Source of the DNA: Oscillospiraceae bacterium
Lineage (GTDB): Bacteria > Bacillota > Clostridia > Oscillospirales > Acutalibacteraceae
DNA: 16,122 bases
NCBI GenBank assembly: GCA_902796295.1
Contig: CADBOL010000306.1
Span: 1 to 16,122, forward strand
Direction: 5' to 3'
Shown: piece by piece, positions 1 through 7,737 of the stretch
Position numbering within the stretch: position 1 is the first letter of the stretch
Layout of the letters: each line of letters starts with the position of its first letter
Program-made: the position numbers and the translations under genes
Notes under the pieces: generated by a model
Database searches by the model: none
What the model saw: only the letters and a program-made list of their open reading frames with translations
What the model was told of the DNA's origin: nothing

Positions 1-279
1 TCCGGCTGAGGTCAGTATCTCTGCCGCTCCCCTTGCAAAGTTTTCCGCCCCGGATAGAGCGAAGGGAACGGGAAGCTGGAGAACAAGATCCGCGCCCGCT
101 CTGAGTGCTGCTTCCGCTCTGACTGCGGTTTCTATCACCGCCGGCTCTCCGCGCTGCACAAAATTGCCGCTCATGACGGCGATAACATGGCTGAATCCGC
201 TCTCGCGGGCTCTCTCAATCAGATAAGCGTGTCCGTTATGAAAAGGATTGAATTCGGCAATTATACCGCAGGCCTTCAT
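1..279 (-). CDS. tmcAL: tRNA(Met) cytidine acetate ligase TmcAL, N-terminal part (cut by window edge)
   Basis: This is the first 93 codons of a gene that runs off the left edge. The protein begins [17 protein letters not shown], the nucleotidyltransferase signature of the TmcAL (formerly YlbM/DUF795) family, with the H14-N-G-H17 nucleotide-binding motif, followed by a [13 protein letters not shown] block also typical of the family. TmcAL enzymes activate acetate with ATP to acetyl-adenylate and place the acetyl group on C34 of elongator tRNA-Met (ac4C) in the cytoplasm. The start is the ATG at 277-279, preceded on the minus strand by a strong AGGGGGTGA-type ribosome binding site (about 284-291). 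It is divergent from acetate kinase, which fits a shared link to acetate. The missing C-terminus cannot be assessed. Confidence 0.9.
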   Translation of the reverse strand, partial: MKACGIIAEFNPFHNGHAYLIERARESGFSHVIAVMSGNFVQRGEPAVIETAVRAEAALRAGADLVLQLPVPFALSGAENFARGAAEILTSAG

Positions 280-307
280 CTCATCACCCCCTGCCGAAAA
301 AATATCC

Positions 308-336
308 TTGAAAAATTTAATGTACAGGTATATAAT
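308..336 (+). promoter_or_regulatory. Sigma-A type promoter of ackA
   Basis: TTGAAA at 308-313 and TATAAT at 331-336 are separated by exactly 17 bases. Transcription should start near 343, giving a leader of roughly 45 bases before the ackA start. The same TTGAAA-N17-TATAAT arrangement recurs at 1791-1819 and 10594-10622 in this window. Confidence 0.8.
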
Positions 337-360
337 AAAATAGTTATGTAAACATTGCAA
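332..360 (-). promoter_or_regulatory. Candidate promoter for tmcAL, overlapping the ackA promoter
   Basis: On the minus strand TTGCAA (355-360) and TATTAT (332-337) are separated by 17 bases. The -10 lies almost exactly on top of the plus-strand -10 of ackA (331-336), so the two divergent promoters would share a melting region. The -35 is only a moderate match, so this is a prediction. Confidence 0.45.
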
Positions 361-388
361 GCAAAAATTTAATTTCGGAGTGATTATT

Positions 389-1591
389 ATGAAAATTCTT
401 GTTCTCAACTGCGGCAGTTCTTCCCTTAAATATCAGCTTATCGATATGGAAGGCGAAAAGCTTCTCGCCAAAGGTATCTGCGAGCAGATAGGCGATGCCA
501 ATGCGACTTTCACACACAAGGTTCCCGATGACGAAAGCAAAAACCTCAAGGCTCTCCCCTACCTTATGGCAGACCACGGCGAAGCAATCAAACTTGTTAT
601 AGACACTCTTGTTGACCCTGAGCGCGGTGTCATTTCATCGACTGATGAGATCGGCGCGGTAGGGCACAGAGTTCTTCACGGCGCGGAAAAATTCAGCGCC
701 AGCGTGCTTGTTACAGAAGAAGTAAAAGCAGCCATAAGAGAGTGCTTCAAATTCGGGCCTCTTCACAATCCGGCAAACCTCAAGGGAATTGAAGCCTGCG
801 AAAAGATCATGAACGTTCCTCAGGTTGCGGTCTTTGACACCGGATTCCATCAGACTATGCCCGACTATGTCTATCTTTACGCTCTTCCCTATGAATTCTA
901 CAAGAATGACGGAATCCGCAAGTACGGTTTCCACGGCACAAGCCACAGATATGTTTCCGGCCGTTGCATAGATCTGCTCGGCGGCAAGGCAGAGGGCACA
1001 AAGATTGTCACCTGCCATCTCGGAAACGGCTCCTCCATCACCGCTGTCAAAGACGGCAAATGCCTTGACACCACGATGGGTCTCACTCCGCTTGAGGGTA
1101 TAATCATGGGCACACGTTGCGGCTCAATCGACCCCGCAATAGTTCCCACAATAATGAAAGAGCACAATCTCACCCCCGATGAGATGGATTCTCTCATGAA
1201 TAAAAAGAGCGGAATGCTCGGCATCGCAGGCACCAGCGATAACAGAGAAATCGAAAACAGAGCAAAAGAGGGCGACCCCGTCGCAATGCTTGTTGAGTCA
1301 ATGCTCTGCCATCAGCTTATAAAATACATCGGCGGATATGCAGCCGCTATGGGCGGACTTGACGCCGTAGTATTCACAGGCGGTATCGGCGAAAACAATC
1401 CCCAGTACAGGACAAGAGTTGCCAATGCAATCTCATTCCTCGGCACCGGCATTGATGAGGAAAAGAACCACATCAGAGGAGAGGAAATCGAAATCTCCGT
1501 TCCCGGTTCAAAGGTAAAGATGTTTGTAATTCCCACCAATGAGGAGCTCGTCATAGCGCGTGATACAAAGGAAATAGTTGACGCTCTTTAA
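389..1591 (+). CDS. ackA: Acetate kinase
   Basis: Acetate kinase interconverts acetyl phosphate + ADP and acetate + ATP, the substrate-level phosphorylation step of fermentative acetate production, in the cytoplasm. From the ATG at 389 the protein is 400 residues, the normal family length. Conserved blocks are in order: [17 protein letters not shown] at the N-terminus, [58 protein letters not shown] and [10 protein letters not shown]. Residues matching the characterised active site are N7, R94, D150, H182, R243 and E385. An upstream in-frame GTG at 380 is part of the CGGAG ribosome binding site (376-380), so the ATG eight bases later is the better start. No phosphotransacetylase gene lies beside it, unlike many ackA loci. 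It is apparently monocistronic. Confidence 0.97.
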   Translation: MKILVLNCGSSSLKYQLIDMEGEKLLAKGICEQIGDANATFTHKVPDDESKNLKALPYLMADHGEAIKLVIDTLVDPERGVISSTDEIGAVGHRVLHGAEKFSASVLVTEEVKAAIRECFKFGPLHNPANLKGIEACEKIMNVPQVAVFDTGFHQTMPDYVYLYALPYEFYKNDGIRKYGFHGTSHRYVSGRCIDLLGGKAEGTKIVTCHLGNGSSITAVKDGKCLDTTMGLTPLEGIIMGTRCGSIDPAIVPTIMKEHNLTPDEMDSLMNKKSGMLGIAGTSDNREIENRAKEGDPVAMLVESMLCHQLIKYIGGYAAAMGGLDAVVFTGGIGENNPQYRTRVANAISFLGTGIDEEKNHIRGEEIEISVPGSKVKMFVIPTNEELVIARDTKEIVDAL

Positions 1592-1601
1592 TAAGGGCTG
1601 G

Positions 1602-1731
1602 GCATTTAAGCGAAAATCAAACAGACAGGAGTATTAAAAAGCTCACGGGTTTTATGACCTGTGAGCTTAACTGTTCATGAAATCCTTTCAGTAACAGAAC
1701 AAGGAATAATTGATTATAATGTCTGTTTTCG
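1602..1731 (-). repeat. Repeat copy A: diverged, structured intergenic element (inverted relative to copy B)
   Basis: Read on the minus strand this matches the copy at 8332-8541. Identical blocks, written on the plus strand of this copy, are GCATTTAAGCGAAAA (1602-1616), CAAACAGACA (1618-1627, one base different from B), TTTCAGTAA (1686-1694), AACAAGG (1698-1704) and TGTCTGTTTTCG (1720-1731). A 12-bp hairpin (1639-1668) sits where B has its 15-bp hairpin, but with a different sequence. The boxes AAACAGACA and TGTCTGTTT are complementary and could close a long-range stem. Weak similarity may continue to about 1765 (GATACTAT). The end equivalent to B's other terminal repeat is not recognisable, so this copy is truncated or strongly diverged. 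It begins only 10 bases after the ackA stop. Confidence 0.7.
1639..1668 (-). terminator. Hairpin of repeat copy A; terminator-like on the minus strand
   Basis: Arms 1639-1650 and 1657-1668 form a 12-bp stem with one G-T wobble and a 6-base loop. On the minus strand it is followed by a run of five T (plus-strand AAAAA), giving a standard intrinsic terminator shape. On the plus strand, where ackA reads in, there is no T-run, so it would be a weak terminator for ackA or may only protect the 3' end of the transcript. Confidence 0.55.
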
Positions 1732-1790
1732 TCGATTTTATAGATATTGAACAATGATACTATATGCTTTAATCAACCGATATTTTACAG

Positions 1791-1819
1791 TTGAAATTTT
1801 ATAACAGACAGTATATAAT
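1791..1819 (+). promoter_or_regulatory. Sigma-A type promoter of the STAS-MFS-GNAT-phosphatase operon
   Basis: TTGAAA (1791-1796) and TATAAT (1814-1819) are spaced by 17 bases. Predicted transcription start is near 1826, about 60 bases before the first gene. The spacer contains AACAGACA (1803-1810), the same 8-base box found in the repeat elements. Downstream, TCCGGATTATCCGGA (1839-1853) places two copies of the palindrome TCCGGA three bases apart, within the predicted leader, and could be a protein-binding site or a small hairpin. Confidence 0.8.
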
Positions 1820-1887
1820 AATTTATTATATTATTTATTCCGGATTATCCGGATGCTGAGTATTGAGTTACGAAAGGAAGAGTGAAT

Positions 1888-2184
1888 ATGAATATCAGCA
1901 AAACTCAGGAAGGATCAACCCTTAATATCGCGCTTGAAGGCCGTCTTGACACGACCGCATCCCCTTTACTTGAAGAGGAGCTGGGCGCAAATCTTGACGG
2001 TATTACCGACCTTGTTTTTGATTTTGACGCTCTTGAATATGTTTCTTCGGCAGGTCTGCGCGTGCTCCTGTCTGCTCAGAAGCGTATGAACCGTCAGGGA
2101 AAAATGACAATCACAAACGCCAAACCCCTTATTATGGAAATCTTTGATATCACCGGCTTTACCGATATTCTCAATATAGAGTAA
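1888..2184 (+). CDS. STAS-domain anti-sigma factor antagonist (RsbV/SpoIIAA-like)
   Basis: A single STAS domain of 98 residues, the usual length for a free anti-anti-sigma factor. The signature LEYVSSAGLRVLL contains Ser54, which aligns with the regulatory serine of SpoIIAA/RsbV; Ser53 is adjacent. In the family the unphosphorylated form binds an RsbW/SpoIIAB-type kinase and releases its target, while phosphorylation by that kinase and dephosphorylation by a SpoIIE/RsbU phosphatase set the switch. Both opposing activities appear in the protein encoded at 5719-7737. An upstream in-frame GTG at 1882 lies one base behind the GGAAG ribosome binding site (1876-1880), so the ATG at 1888 with seven-base spacing was chosen. 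First gene of the operon; the next gene starts 21 bases later. Family assignment is firm; partners are inferred. Confidence 0.93.
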   Translation: MNISKTQEGSTLNIALEGRLDTTASPLLEEELGANLDGITDLVFDFDALEYVSSAGLRVLLSAQKRMNRQGKMTITNAKPLIMEIFDITGFTDILNIE

Positions 2185-2205
2185 TCTTTCCCGGAGGAGC
2201 GGATT

Positions 2206-5139
2206 ATGAATACAAGGACACGGCGTCGGATATTCTTCACACTGCTGTTTATCGCAACAGCGGTGCTGCTTGCTGTTGCCTTTTCAAACAGGAATCTGCT
2301 CTCTCAGCGTTCAGAATATACATTTGAATCAGCAAGCGATGTCCGCTTCGGCAAAGACTCGCAGACAATAGTGATTGATAACGGCAAAAAGACAGTGCTG
2401 CTGCTTGACTCAGAGGGCAGAATTGTCAGAAGATATGACGGCGGATCGTTCAATGGCGATTTTTATTATGCCGCGCATACCGTTCAGGCGGATGACGGCA
2501 GCATCTATGTTGCCGATATCGCTTACGGGGACAGAGGAAATCTCCTTGACAAAGAGAGAATCATCAGATTTGACGGCGGTAATTCAAGTGTCATATATGA
2601 GGATGATTTCACACAGCAGGATACCGAAAAAACGCCGCTTCAATACGGGCGCATTCTTGAAATGCAGTATCATGAGGGAAAAATACTGTTCCTTCAGAAT
2701 ACCGATGACGGCCTTCAGCTCCGCAGCATTGACGATCAGGGCAATGTGACCGATATAGCTTCGGCAAAAGCCGACGGCGTAAAAAATGACGCCGCTTATG
2801 ACATTAAAACAAATACGGTTATCGTCACCTACAGAAACGGCGACACCGAGATGATAAATCTCGCCGACGGAAAAGTTACTCCCGTTCCCGTTCCGGAGGG
2901 CCTGCTTCCGTTTGATCTGGCCGCAAGAAACGGCACGGTGTTTTACACCGAGCTGAACGAAAAAACGGTGCGCTGTTTCTCTGTTGAAAATCCGGCGGAA
3001 CACACTCTTTTTCAGTCATTTGAAATTCTTCCCTTCAAGCTCGATGTTTCGGATGATGCCGAAAATGTGATGGTAACGGATCAGGTCGGTTTTTACCGTC
3101 TGACGGGTTCCGGCGATTTCACCTGCAAAGACTCGGAATATATCGAAACTGCAGCCAATTCAACTTTCGGCAGAACTGTACTGACTTATATAATCCTCAT
3201 TTTCGGAGCACTCGGAGCCGCAATACTCGTAATCAAAGCAGTGCTTTTGATTATATCCGCCGCAGGGCGCAACGAAAACGCAATGCGCATAGTATTGATA
3301 GTCACTGCTTCCATTGCCGTTTCTTTTGTGCTTGCCTATACTCTTCTCGGCAGAATAAGCTCCGACAACACTTCTTCGAGCGAAAAACAGGTTTCACTCT
3401 TTGCCGAATTATTATCCGCAAGCATTGACACGGATGCTCTTTCTCAGCTTAACAGTCCCGGCGATTACGGCACAGAAGCTTTTAACACCCTCAAGAAACC
3501 ACTTGACAAACACACACGCAATTCTTATAAAAAAGGCGATTATTTCTATTATATAATTTATAAATCAATCGGCGGCAATGTAGCTATGGTAATGGATTTT
3601 GAAGATACCATGCCCTGTGCCATGCCGATGTATACCGATGACCCCGAGGATAATGATTACGCGGAGGTTATGCACTCCGGCGAGCAAAAGATTACAGCCG
3701 AAATCAGCGCATACGGTTCCTGGGTTTTCCAGCTTGATCCGATTTACGATGAAGACGGAAATATAATCGGTGAGCTCGAGGTCGGTCAGAGTCTCGACTC
3801 CGTTCAGCGCGTGAAAAATGAGCTGAACCGCAACCTTATTATCAATGTTGCCACAAGCACCATTGTCATTGCAATGCTCCTGCTCGAGCTGACATTCCTC
3901 ATCTCGTTTATTCAGCGTAAAAAGAATAAAAAAGATCTCGATAAAACCGAGCACGTGCCTGTGCGCACAATGATGTTCATTTCATATCTTGCGGACTCCA
4001 TGCAGGATGCTTTTATCGCGATACTCTGCACTCAGCTCTACAAGGGCGGCCTGCCCGTTCCGGACGGCGTTGCGATTGCTCTTCCGCTGTCTGCCCAGCT
4101 GCTTATGATGGCCGTCTTTTCCCTCTTCTCTGGGCGTATGGCTGAGAAATACGGCTCACGCAAGGCGCTTACTGCAGGTATGATAATCCAGCTTTCCGGC
4201 TTCCTGTGCTGTCTCGGAGGAGGCGGCTACTGGAGCATACTCGTAGGTAAGATGCTTATCGGTTCCGGTATGGGAACAGTTTATGTCAGCTGCAATACAG
4301 TTGCTTCAGCCGGCGGCACAAGCGAAAAAATCGCCGACGCGTTTGCGGGCGTTTCCGCCGGAACAATTTCCGGTCTCACTATAGGCGCCGGCCTCTCCTC
4401 GGTGCTTCTTTCAATGGGCGGGTGGCGTCTGATATACATTATCGGCGCGGTTATAGTCGGAGGCGGTGTGCTTCTTGCCATAAGCTCAACGGATGTCCGC
4501 CCGGCAGAAAAGAGCGGCGGCGAAGCGGAAGAAAAGAGCATCAGCTTTGCAAAATTCATGCTTAATCCCCGGGTACTCGGCTTCTTCATCCTGATACTGC
4601 TGCCGTTTATGATGGCGCTTTCATACCGCGAATACTTCTTCCCGCTCTTTGCCAAGGAAAACGGAATTGACGAGGTCCGTATAGGTCAGATTTATCTGCT
4701 TTGCGGAGTTATGGTCATTTATCTCGGGCCGTATCTCTCATTCCGCCTGCTCAAGACCTTCGGCACTCTGCGCAGCATCATTATCGCGAGCCTGCTTATG
4801 GGGCTTGATATGCTGCTGTTTGTAATTCATCCGTCGCTTATAAGCGTAATACTGGGTGTTGTAATTCTCTCAGTTGTCATTTCATTCGCCTATACCTGCC
4901 AGTACGCCTATTTTGAAATGACACCCGAGAGTTCGCAATTCGGCCAGGGCCGGGCTATGGGCATTTACTCGGTCGTTGAAAGTATAGGCCAGACCATCGG
5001 ACCGGTTACCTACGGCGCACTGCTCGCCTTCGGATACAGAACGGGAATAGGAATATTCTGCGCAGCAATGCTCTCGCTGCTTGCAGTATTTGTAATTATC
5101 ACGAGAAAATCCGCAAAGATTTACAATAATAATAAATGA
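2206..5139 (+). CDS. Large MFS transporter-like protein with two N-terminal extracytoplasmic sensor-like regions
   Basis: 977 residues, more than twice a normal MFS protein. Visible order: transmembrane segment about 9-26; extracytoplasmic region about 35-315 with repeated beta-rich units (VLLLDSEGRIVRRYD, DGSIYVADIAYGDRG, KERIIRFDGG, VTDIAS, TEMINLADGKV) suggesting a propeller-like fold; two membrane segments about 324-351 and 360-382; a second extracytoplasmic Cache-like region about 388-540 ending in IYDEDGNIIGELEVGQ; a membrane segment about 545-569; then a 12-helix MFS module about 587-966. The MFS part shows the loop 2-3 signature as GRMAEKYGSRKAL (643-655). The stop overlaps the next gene's upstream region. 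Substrate is unknown. In this operon it may act as a transporter, a receptor, or both. The Cache-like part resembles that of the phosphatase at 5719-7737. MFS identity is firm; the propeller and Cache calls rest on pattern only. Confidence 0.85.
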   Translation: MNTRTRRRIFFTLLFIATAVLLAVAFSNRNLLSQRSEYTFESASDVRFGKDSQTIVIDNGKKTVLLLDSEGRIVRRYDGGSFNGDFYYAAHTVQADDGSIYVADIAYGDRGNLLDKERIIRFDGGNSSVIYEDDFTQQDTEKTPLQYGRILEMQYHEGKILFLQNTDDGLQLRSIDDQGNVTDIASAKADGVKNDAAYDIKTNTVIVTYRNGDTEMINLADGKVTPVPVPEGLLPFDLAARNGTVFYTELNEKTVRCFSVENPAEHTLFQSFEILPFKLDVSDDAENVMVTDQVGFYRLTGSGDFTCKDSEYIETAANSTFGRTVLTYIILIFGALGAAILVIKAVLLIISAAGRNENAMRIVLIVTASIAVSFVLAYTLLGRISSDNTSSSEKQVSLFAELLSASIDTDALSQLNSPGDYGTEAFNTLKKPLDKHTRNSYKKGDYFYYIIYKSIGGNVAMVMDFEDTMPCAMPMYTDDPEDNDYAEVMHSGEQKITAEISAYGSWVFQLDPIYDEDGNIIGELEVGQSLDSVQRVKNELNRNLIINVATSTIVIAMLLLELTFLISFIQRKKNKKDLDKTEHVPVRTMMFISYLADSMQDAFIAILCTQLYKGGLPVPDGVAIALPLSAQLLMMAVFSLFSGRMAEKYGSRKALTAGMIIQLSGFLCCLGGGGYWSILVGKMLIGSGMGTVYVSCNTVASAGGTSEKIADAFAGVSAGTISGLTIGAGLSSVLLSMGGWRLIYIIGAVIVGGGVLLAISSTDVRPAEKSGGEAEEKSISFAKFMLNPRVLGFFILILLPFMMALSYREYFFPLFAKENGIDEVRIGQIYLLCGVMVIYLGPYLSFRLLKTFGTLRSIIIASLLMGLDMLLFVIHPSLISVILGVVILSVVISFAYTCQYAYFEMTPESSQFGQGRAMGIYSVVESIGQTIGPVTYGALLAFGYRTGIGIFCAAMLSLLAVFVIITRKSAKIYNNNK

Positions 5140-5150
5140 GGTGTCCCTGT

Positions 5151-5735
5151 ATGATTGAATACCGCGAGATTGAAAAACGCGATATTCCTCTTATAACAAA
5201 ACTGTATGCTCAGTATCTCAACAGCGGAGAATCAATTTCACAGTCAATCCGCGAAGCCTGGGACAGCGGCGATTACTCCGGATATATAGCTTTTTGCGGC
5301 GATAAACCCGCAGGATTCTTTTCAATAAGAAGCGGCATAACCTTTACTTATCCTCATCCCGGGCTTGAAGCTGAGCTGACGGAATTCACGCGCGGAAAAA
5401 AGACCGGATACTGTGACGCAATACTTGTCATACCGGAATACCGCCTTGAAGGGGTCGCGGAGCAGCTCACAGAAAGAAGCATAAATCTGCTTTTGAATGA
5501 AGGCTATGAATATTTTCTCGCTGAAATCTGGATTTACCCGGACGGCACGGCACCTGCCAAGGCAGTGTTTGAATCAATGGGTGAAACAGTCTGGCAGAGA
5601 AGAGTTGACGGGTTTTATTCGGAGCTCGAAAAATATGATATGGGGTGCCCGATTTGCGGCTCACACTGCGTGTGCGGCGCCTGGGTTGATATAATGGATC
5701 TGAAGAGAGGGAAAGCAGATGGAACAGACGAATAA
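5151..5735 (+). CDS. GNAT-family N-acetyltransferase with a C-terminal cysteine cluster
   Basis: 194 residues. The N-terminus (IEYREIEKRDIPLITKLYAQYL) and a central beta-strand plus helix (CDAILVIPEYRLEGVAEQLTERSINLL, 88-114) have the layout of a GNAT acetyl-CoA-dependent acyltransferase; the usual Q/R-x-x-G-x-G/A acetyl-CoA loop appears as the degenerate Y97-R-L-E-G-V-A. After about residue 160 comes a short tail with C166-x2-C169-x3-C173-x-C175, which could bind a metal ion. The start was set at the ATG at 5151 because GAGGTG (5138-5143) is a well-placed ribosome binding site; an in-frame ATG at 5136 overlaps the MFS stop and lacks one. Its 3' end overlaps the phosphatase gene by 17 bases, so the two are translationally linked. 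The acyl acceptor is unknown; modification of a component of the switch is only a possibility. Confidence 0.8.
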   Translation: MIEYREIEKRDIPLITKLYAQYLNSGESISQSIREAWDSGDYSGYIAFCGDKPAGFFSIRSGITFTYPHPGLEAELTEFTRGKKTGYCDAILVIPEYRLEGVAEQLTERSINLLLNEGYEYFLAEIWIYPDGTAPAKAVFESMGETVWQRRVDGFYSELEKYDMGCPICGSHCVCGAWVDIMDLKRGKADGTDE

Positions 5736-7737
5736 TACCCGGAGGTCCCTGCGCAAGCGTATTATCGCTCTCCTGGCAATTCTGATGATAATTATGGCGG
5801 TTGTTGTGTCTGTTATCAGTTACCGCGCGCTTGAATCAACATATTTGCGCCTGTATAATCAAAAAGCCCAGGACGTCGTGCGTATGCTTGCCGACAACAT
5901 TGACGGCGATGAACTGAAAAAATATGTTGAAACGGGCGAAACCGATGAATACTATGACAGACTCCAAAAAGAATTCAATAAGGTTAAAACGGAATTTAGC
6001 GGAATTCAGTTTCTCTACCTGTTTTACCCGGAGCTGGATCACTTCATTTATATTATCGACTCGGTAAAGCCGGGCGACGACCCGAGCTGGATAAACAATC
6101 TCGGAGACAGATTTGACTACAGAGAAATGGAGAAGAAGTATCTTGTCCCCGATATAATAGCAGGCACCCCATCGAAAGAGCTGATCAGAGGTGCGGATGT
6201 CGGATTCGGAAAAACAATCAGTGCCTGGGCTCCGGTATTCAATTCCGAAGGACAGGTTACGGGAATGGTTGAAGCCGACTGCGTTCTTTCAAATCTGAAT
6301 GAAGTTGTACGGTCTAATGCGGTAAGAATTATCGCTGTATTAATCATATTCATACTCGGCGTTCTTCTGATTGCCATATTAATGCTGAGGAAAAACGTCA
6401 CCGACCCGATAGGCCGCCTGACAAAGCTTGTGGATTCATACTCCCACAAAGCGCTCGAAAAGCAGAAATTCCCCTATGACGATGAAATGCAGTGGCTCGC
6501 GGATTCCTTTGTGGATATGACCGTGCGTATTGATGAATACACACAGCAGGTACAGCATGTCACCGCGGAAAAAGAACGTATCGGCGCCGAGCTGAATATA
6601 GCCACCAAGATTCAGGCGGATATGCTGCCTAGGATTTTCCCGCCGTTCCCCGAAAGGAAGGATATCGACCTCTATGCATTAATGGACCCCGCAAAAGAAG
6701 TCGGCGGAGACTTCTATGATTTCTTCCTGATTGATGATGATCATCTCTGTATGGTTATGGCGGATGTCTCGGGCAAAGGAGTACCCGCAGCACTGTTTAT
6801 GGTTATAGCCAAAACCCTTATCAAAAACCACGCACAGCTCGGTGAAAGCCCCGCAGAAATTCTTTCCAATGTAAATGCTCAGCTTTGCGAGGGCAATGAA
6901 GCGGAGCTTTTCGTGACGGTCTGGATTGCGATAGTTGAATTATCAACTGGCAAAGGTATGGCAGCAAACGCAGGTCATGAACACCCTGTAATCTGCCACC
7001 CCGGCGGAAAATTTGAGCTTGTTCAGTACCGCCACTCCCCTGCCGTTGCCACTCTTGAAGGAATCCGATTCCGCGAGCACGAATTTAAGCTTATGCGCGG
7101 AGACCGCCTGTTTGTCTATACTGACGGTGTGCCGGAGGCAACAGATTCGGAAAACACTCTTTTCGGCGCGGACAGAATGCTTGATGCTCTTAACCGCAAC
7201 ACCTCGGCAACCACAAAAGAAATGATTCAGAATGTACGCAATGACATAGATGCCTTTGTGGGCGATGCGCCCCAGTTTGATGATATTACCATGCTTTCAT
7301 TTATTTATAACGGACAGGAAACGGAAAAAGAGAGCGAAATCACCCTAAAAGCAAACCTTGATAATCTGGATGATGTGATCGGATTCATTGACGGATTTCT
7401 TGAAAAAAACGGCTGTCCCGTAAAAACGCAGATGCAGATTGACGTGGCGGCGGAGGAAATCTTTGTCAACATCGCTCACTACGCATATTCAGGCGGCGAG
7501 GGAGACGCAACAATCCGCATAAAGAAAGAAGATAATCCTCAGAGTGTTCAGATTTCATTTATCGACAGCGGAATCCCCTTTAATCCTCTTGAAAAAGAGG
7601 ACCCCGATGTGGGGCTCTCGGCAGATGAGCGTGAAATCGGAGGCCTCGGAATATTCATGGTCAAAAAGAGTATGAACGAATTGAAATACCGCTATGAGGA
7701 CGGAAAGAATATTCTGACAATCATAAAGAATATATAA
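5719..7737 (+). CDS. Membrane SpoIIE/RsbU-type PP2C phosphatase fused to an RsbW-like ATPase domain, with Cache-like sensor and HAMP
   Basis: 672 residues. Order: membrane segment 14-34; extracytoplasmic Cache-like sensor about 38-198; membrane segment 201-223; HAMP-like region about 224-278; a short helical linker with ELNIATKIQADMLP (291-304), typical just before SpoIIE domains; PP2C phosphatase 310-530 with GGDFYD (329-334), ADVSGKG (348-354, D349), YTDG (467-470, D469) and FDDIT (520-524); then a GHKL ATPase domain about 540-670 with an N-box around E579/E580 and N584, DSGIPFNP (616-623) and GGLGIFMVKKS (641-651). Metal-binding aspartates and nucleotide-binding residues appear intact. In related systems the phosphatase dephosphorylates a STAS antagonist and the GHKL domain phosphorylates it or holds a sigma factor; the STAS substrate is probably the product of 1888-2184. 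Start ATG 5719 has GAGAGG upstream; the stop overlaps the next start by one base. Confidence 0.92.
   Translation: MEQTNNTRRSLRKRIIALLAILMIIMAVVVSVISYRALESTYLRLYNQKAQDVVRMLADNIDGDELKKYVETGETDEYYDRLQKEFNKVKTEFSGIQFLYLFYPELDHFIYIIDSVKPGDDPSWINNLGDRFDYREMEKKYLVPDIIAGTPSKELIRGADVGFGKTISAWAPVFNSEGQVTGMVEADCVLSNLNEVVRSNAVRIIAVLIIFILGVLLIAILMLRKNVTDPIGRLTKLVDSYSHKALEKQKFPYDDEMQWLADSFVDMTVRIDEYTQQVQHVTAEKERIGAELNIATKIQADMLPRIFPPFPERKDIDLYALMDPAKEVGGDFYDFFLIDDDHLCMVMADVSGKGVPAALFMVIAKTLIKNHAQLGESPAEILSNVNAQLCEGNEAELFVTVWIAIVELSTGKGMAANAGHEHPVICHPGGKFELVQYRHSPAVATLEGIRFREHEFKLMRGDRLFVYTDGVPEATDSENTLFGADRMLDALNRNTSATTKEMIQNVRNDIDAFVGDAPQFDDITMLSFIYNGQETEKESEITLKANLDNLDDVIGFIDGFLEKNGCPVKTQMQIDVAAEEIFVNIAHYAYSGGEGDATIRIKKEDNPQSVQISFIDSGIPFNPLEKEDPDVGLSADEREIGGLGIFMVKKSMNELKYRYEDGKNILTIIKNI

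Noticed and set aside
1792..1870. Terminal repeat closing copy A on its other side
   Set aside because: ATGCTGAG near 1853-1860 looks a little like the TGCTAAGC end of copy B, but the match is too short and the sequence between does not align.
1592..1887. Known riboswitch upstream of the STAS operon
   Set aside because: The conserved boxes lie mostly upstream of the predicted transcription start, and none of the consensus cores I know (such as SAM, cobalamin, TPP, ZTP, fluoride or preQ1) is visible.
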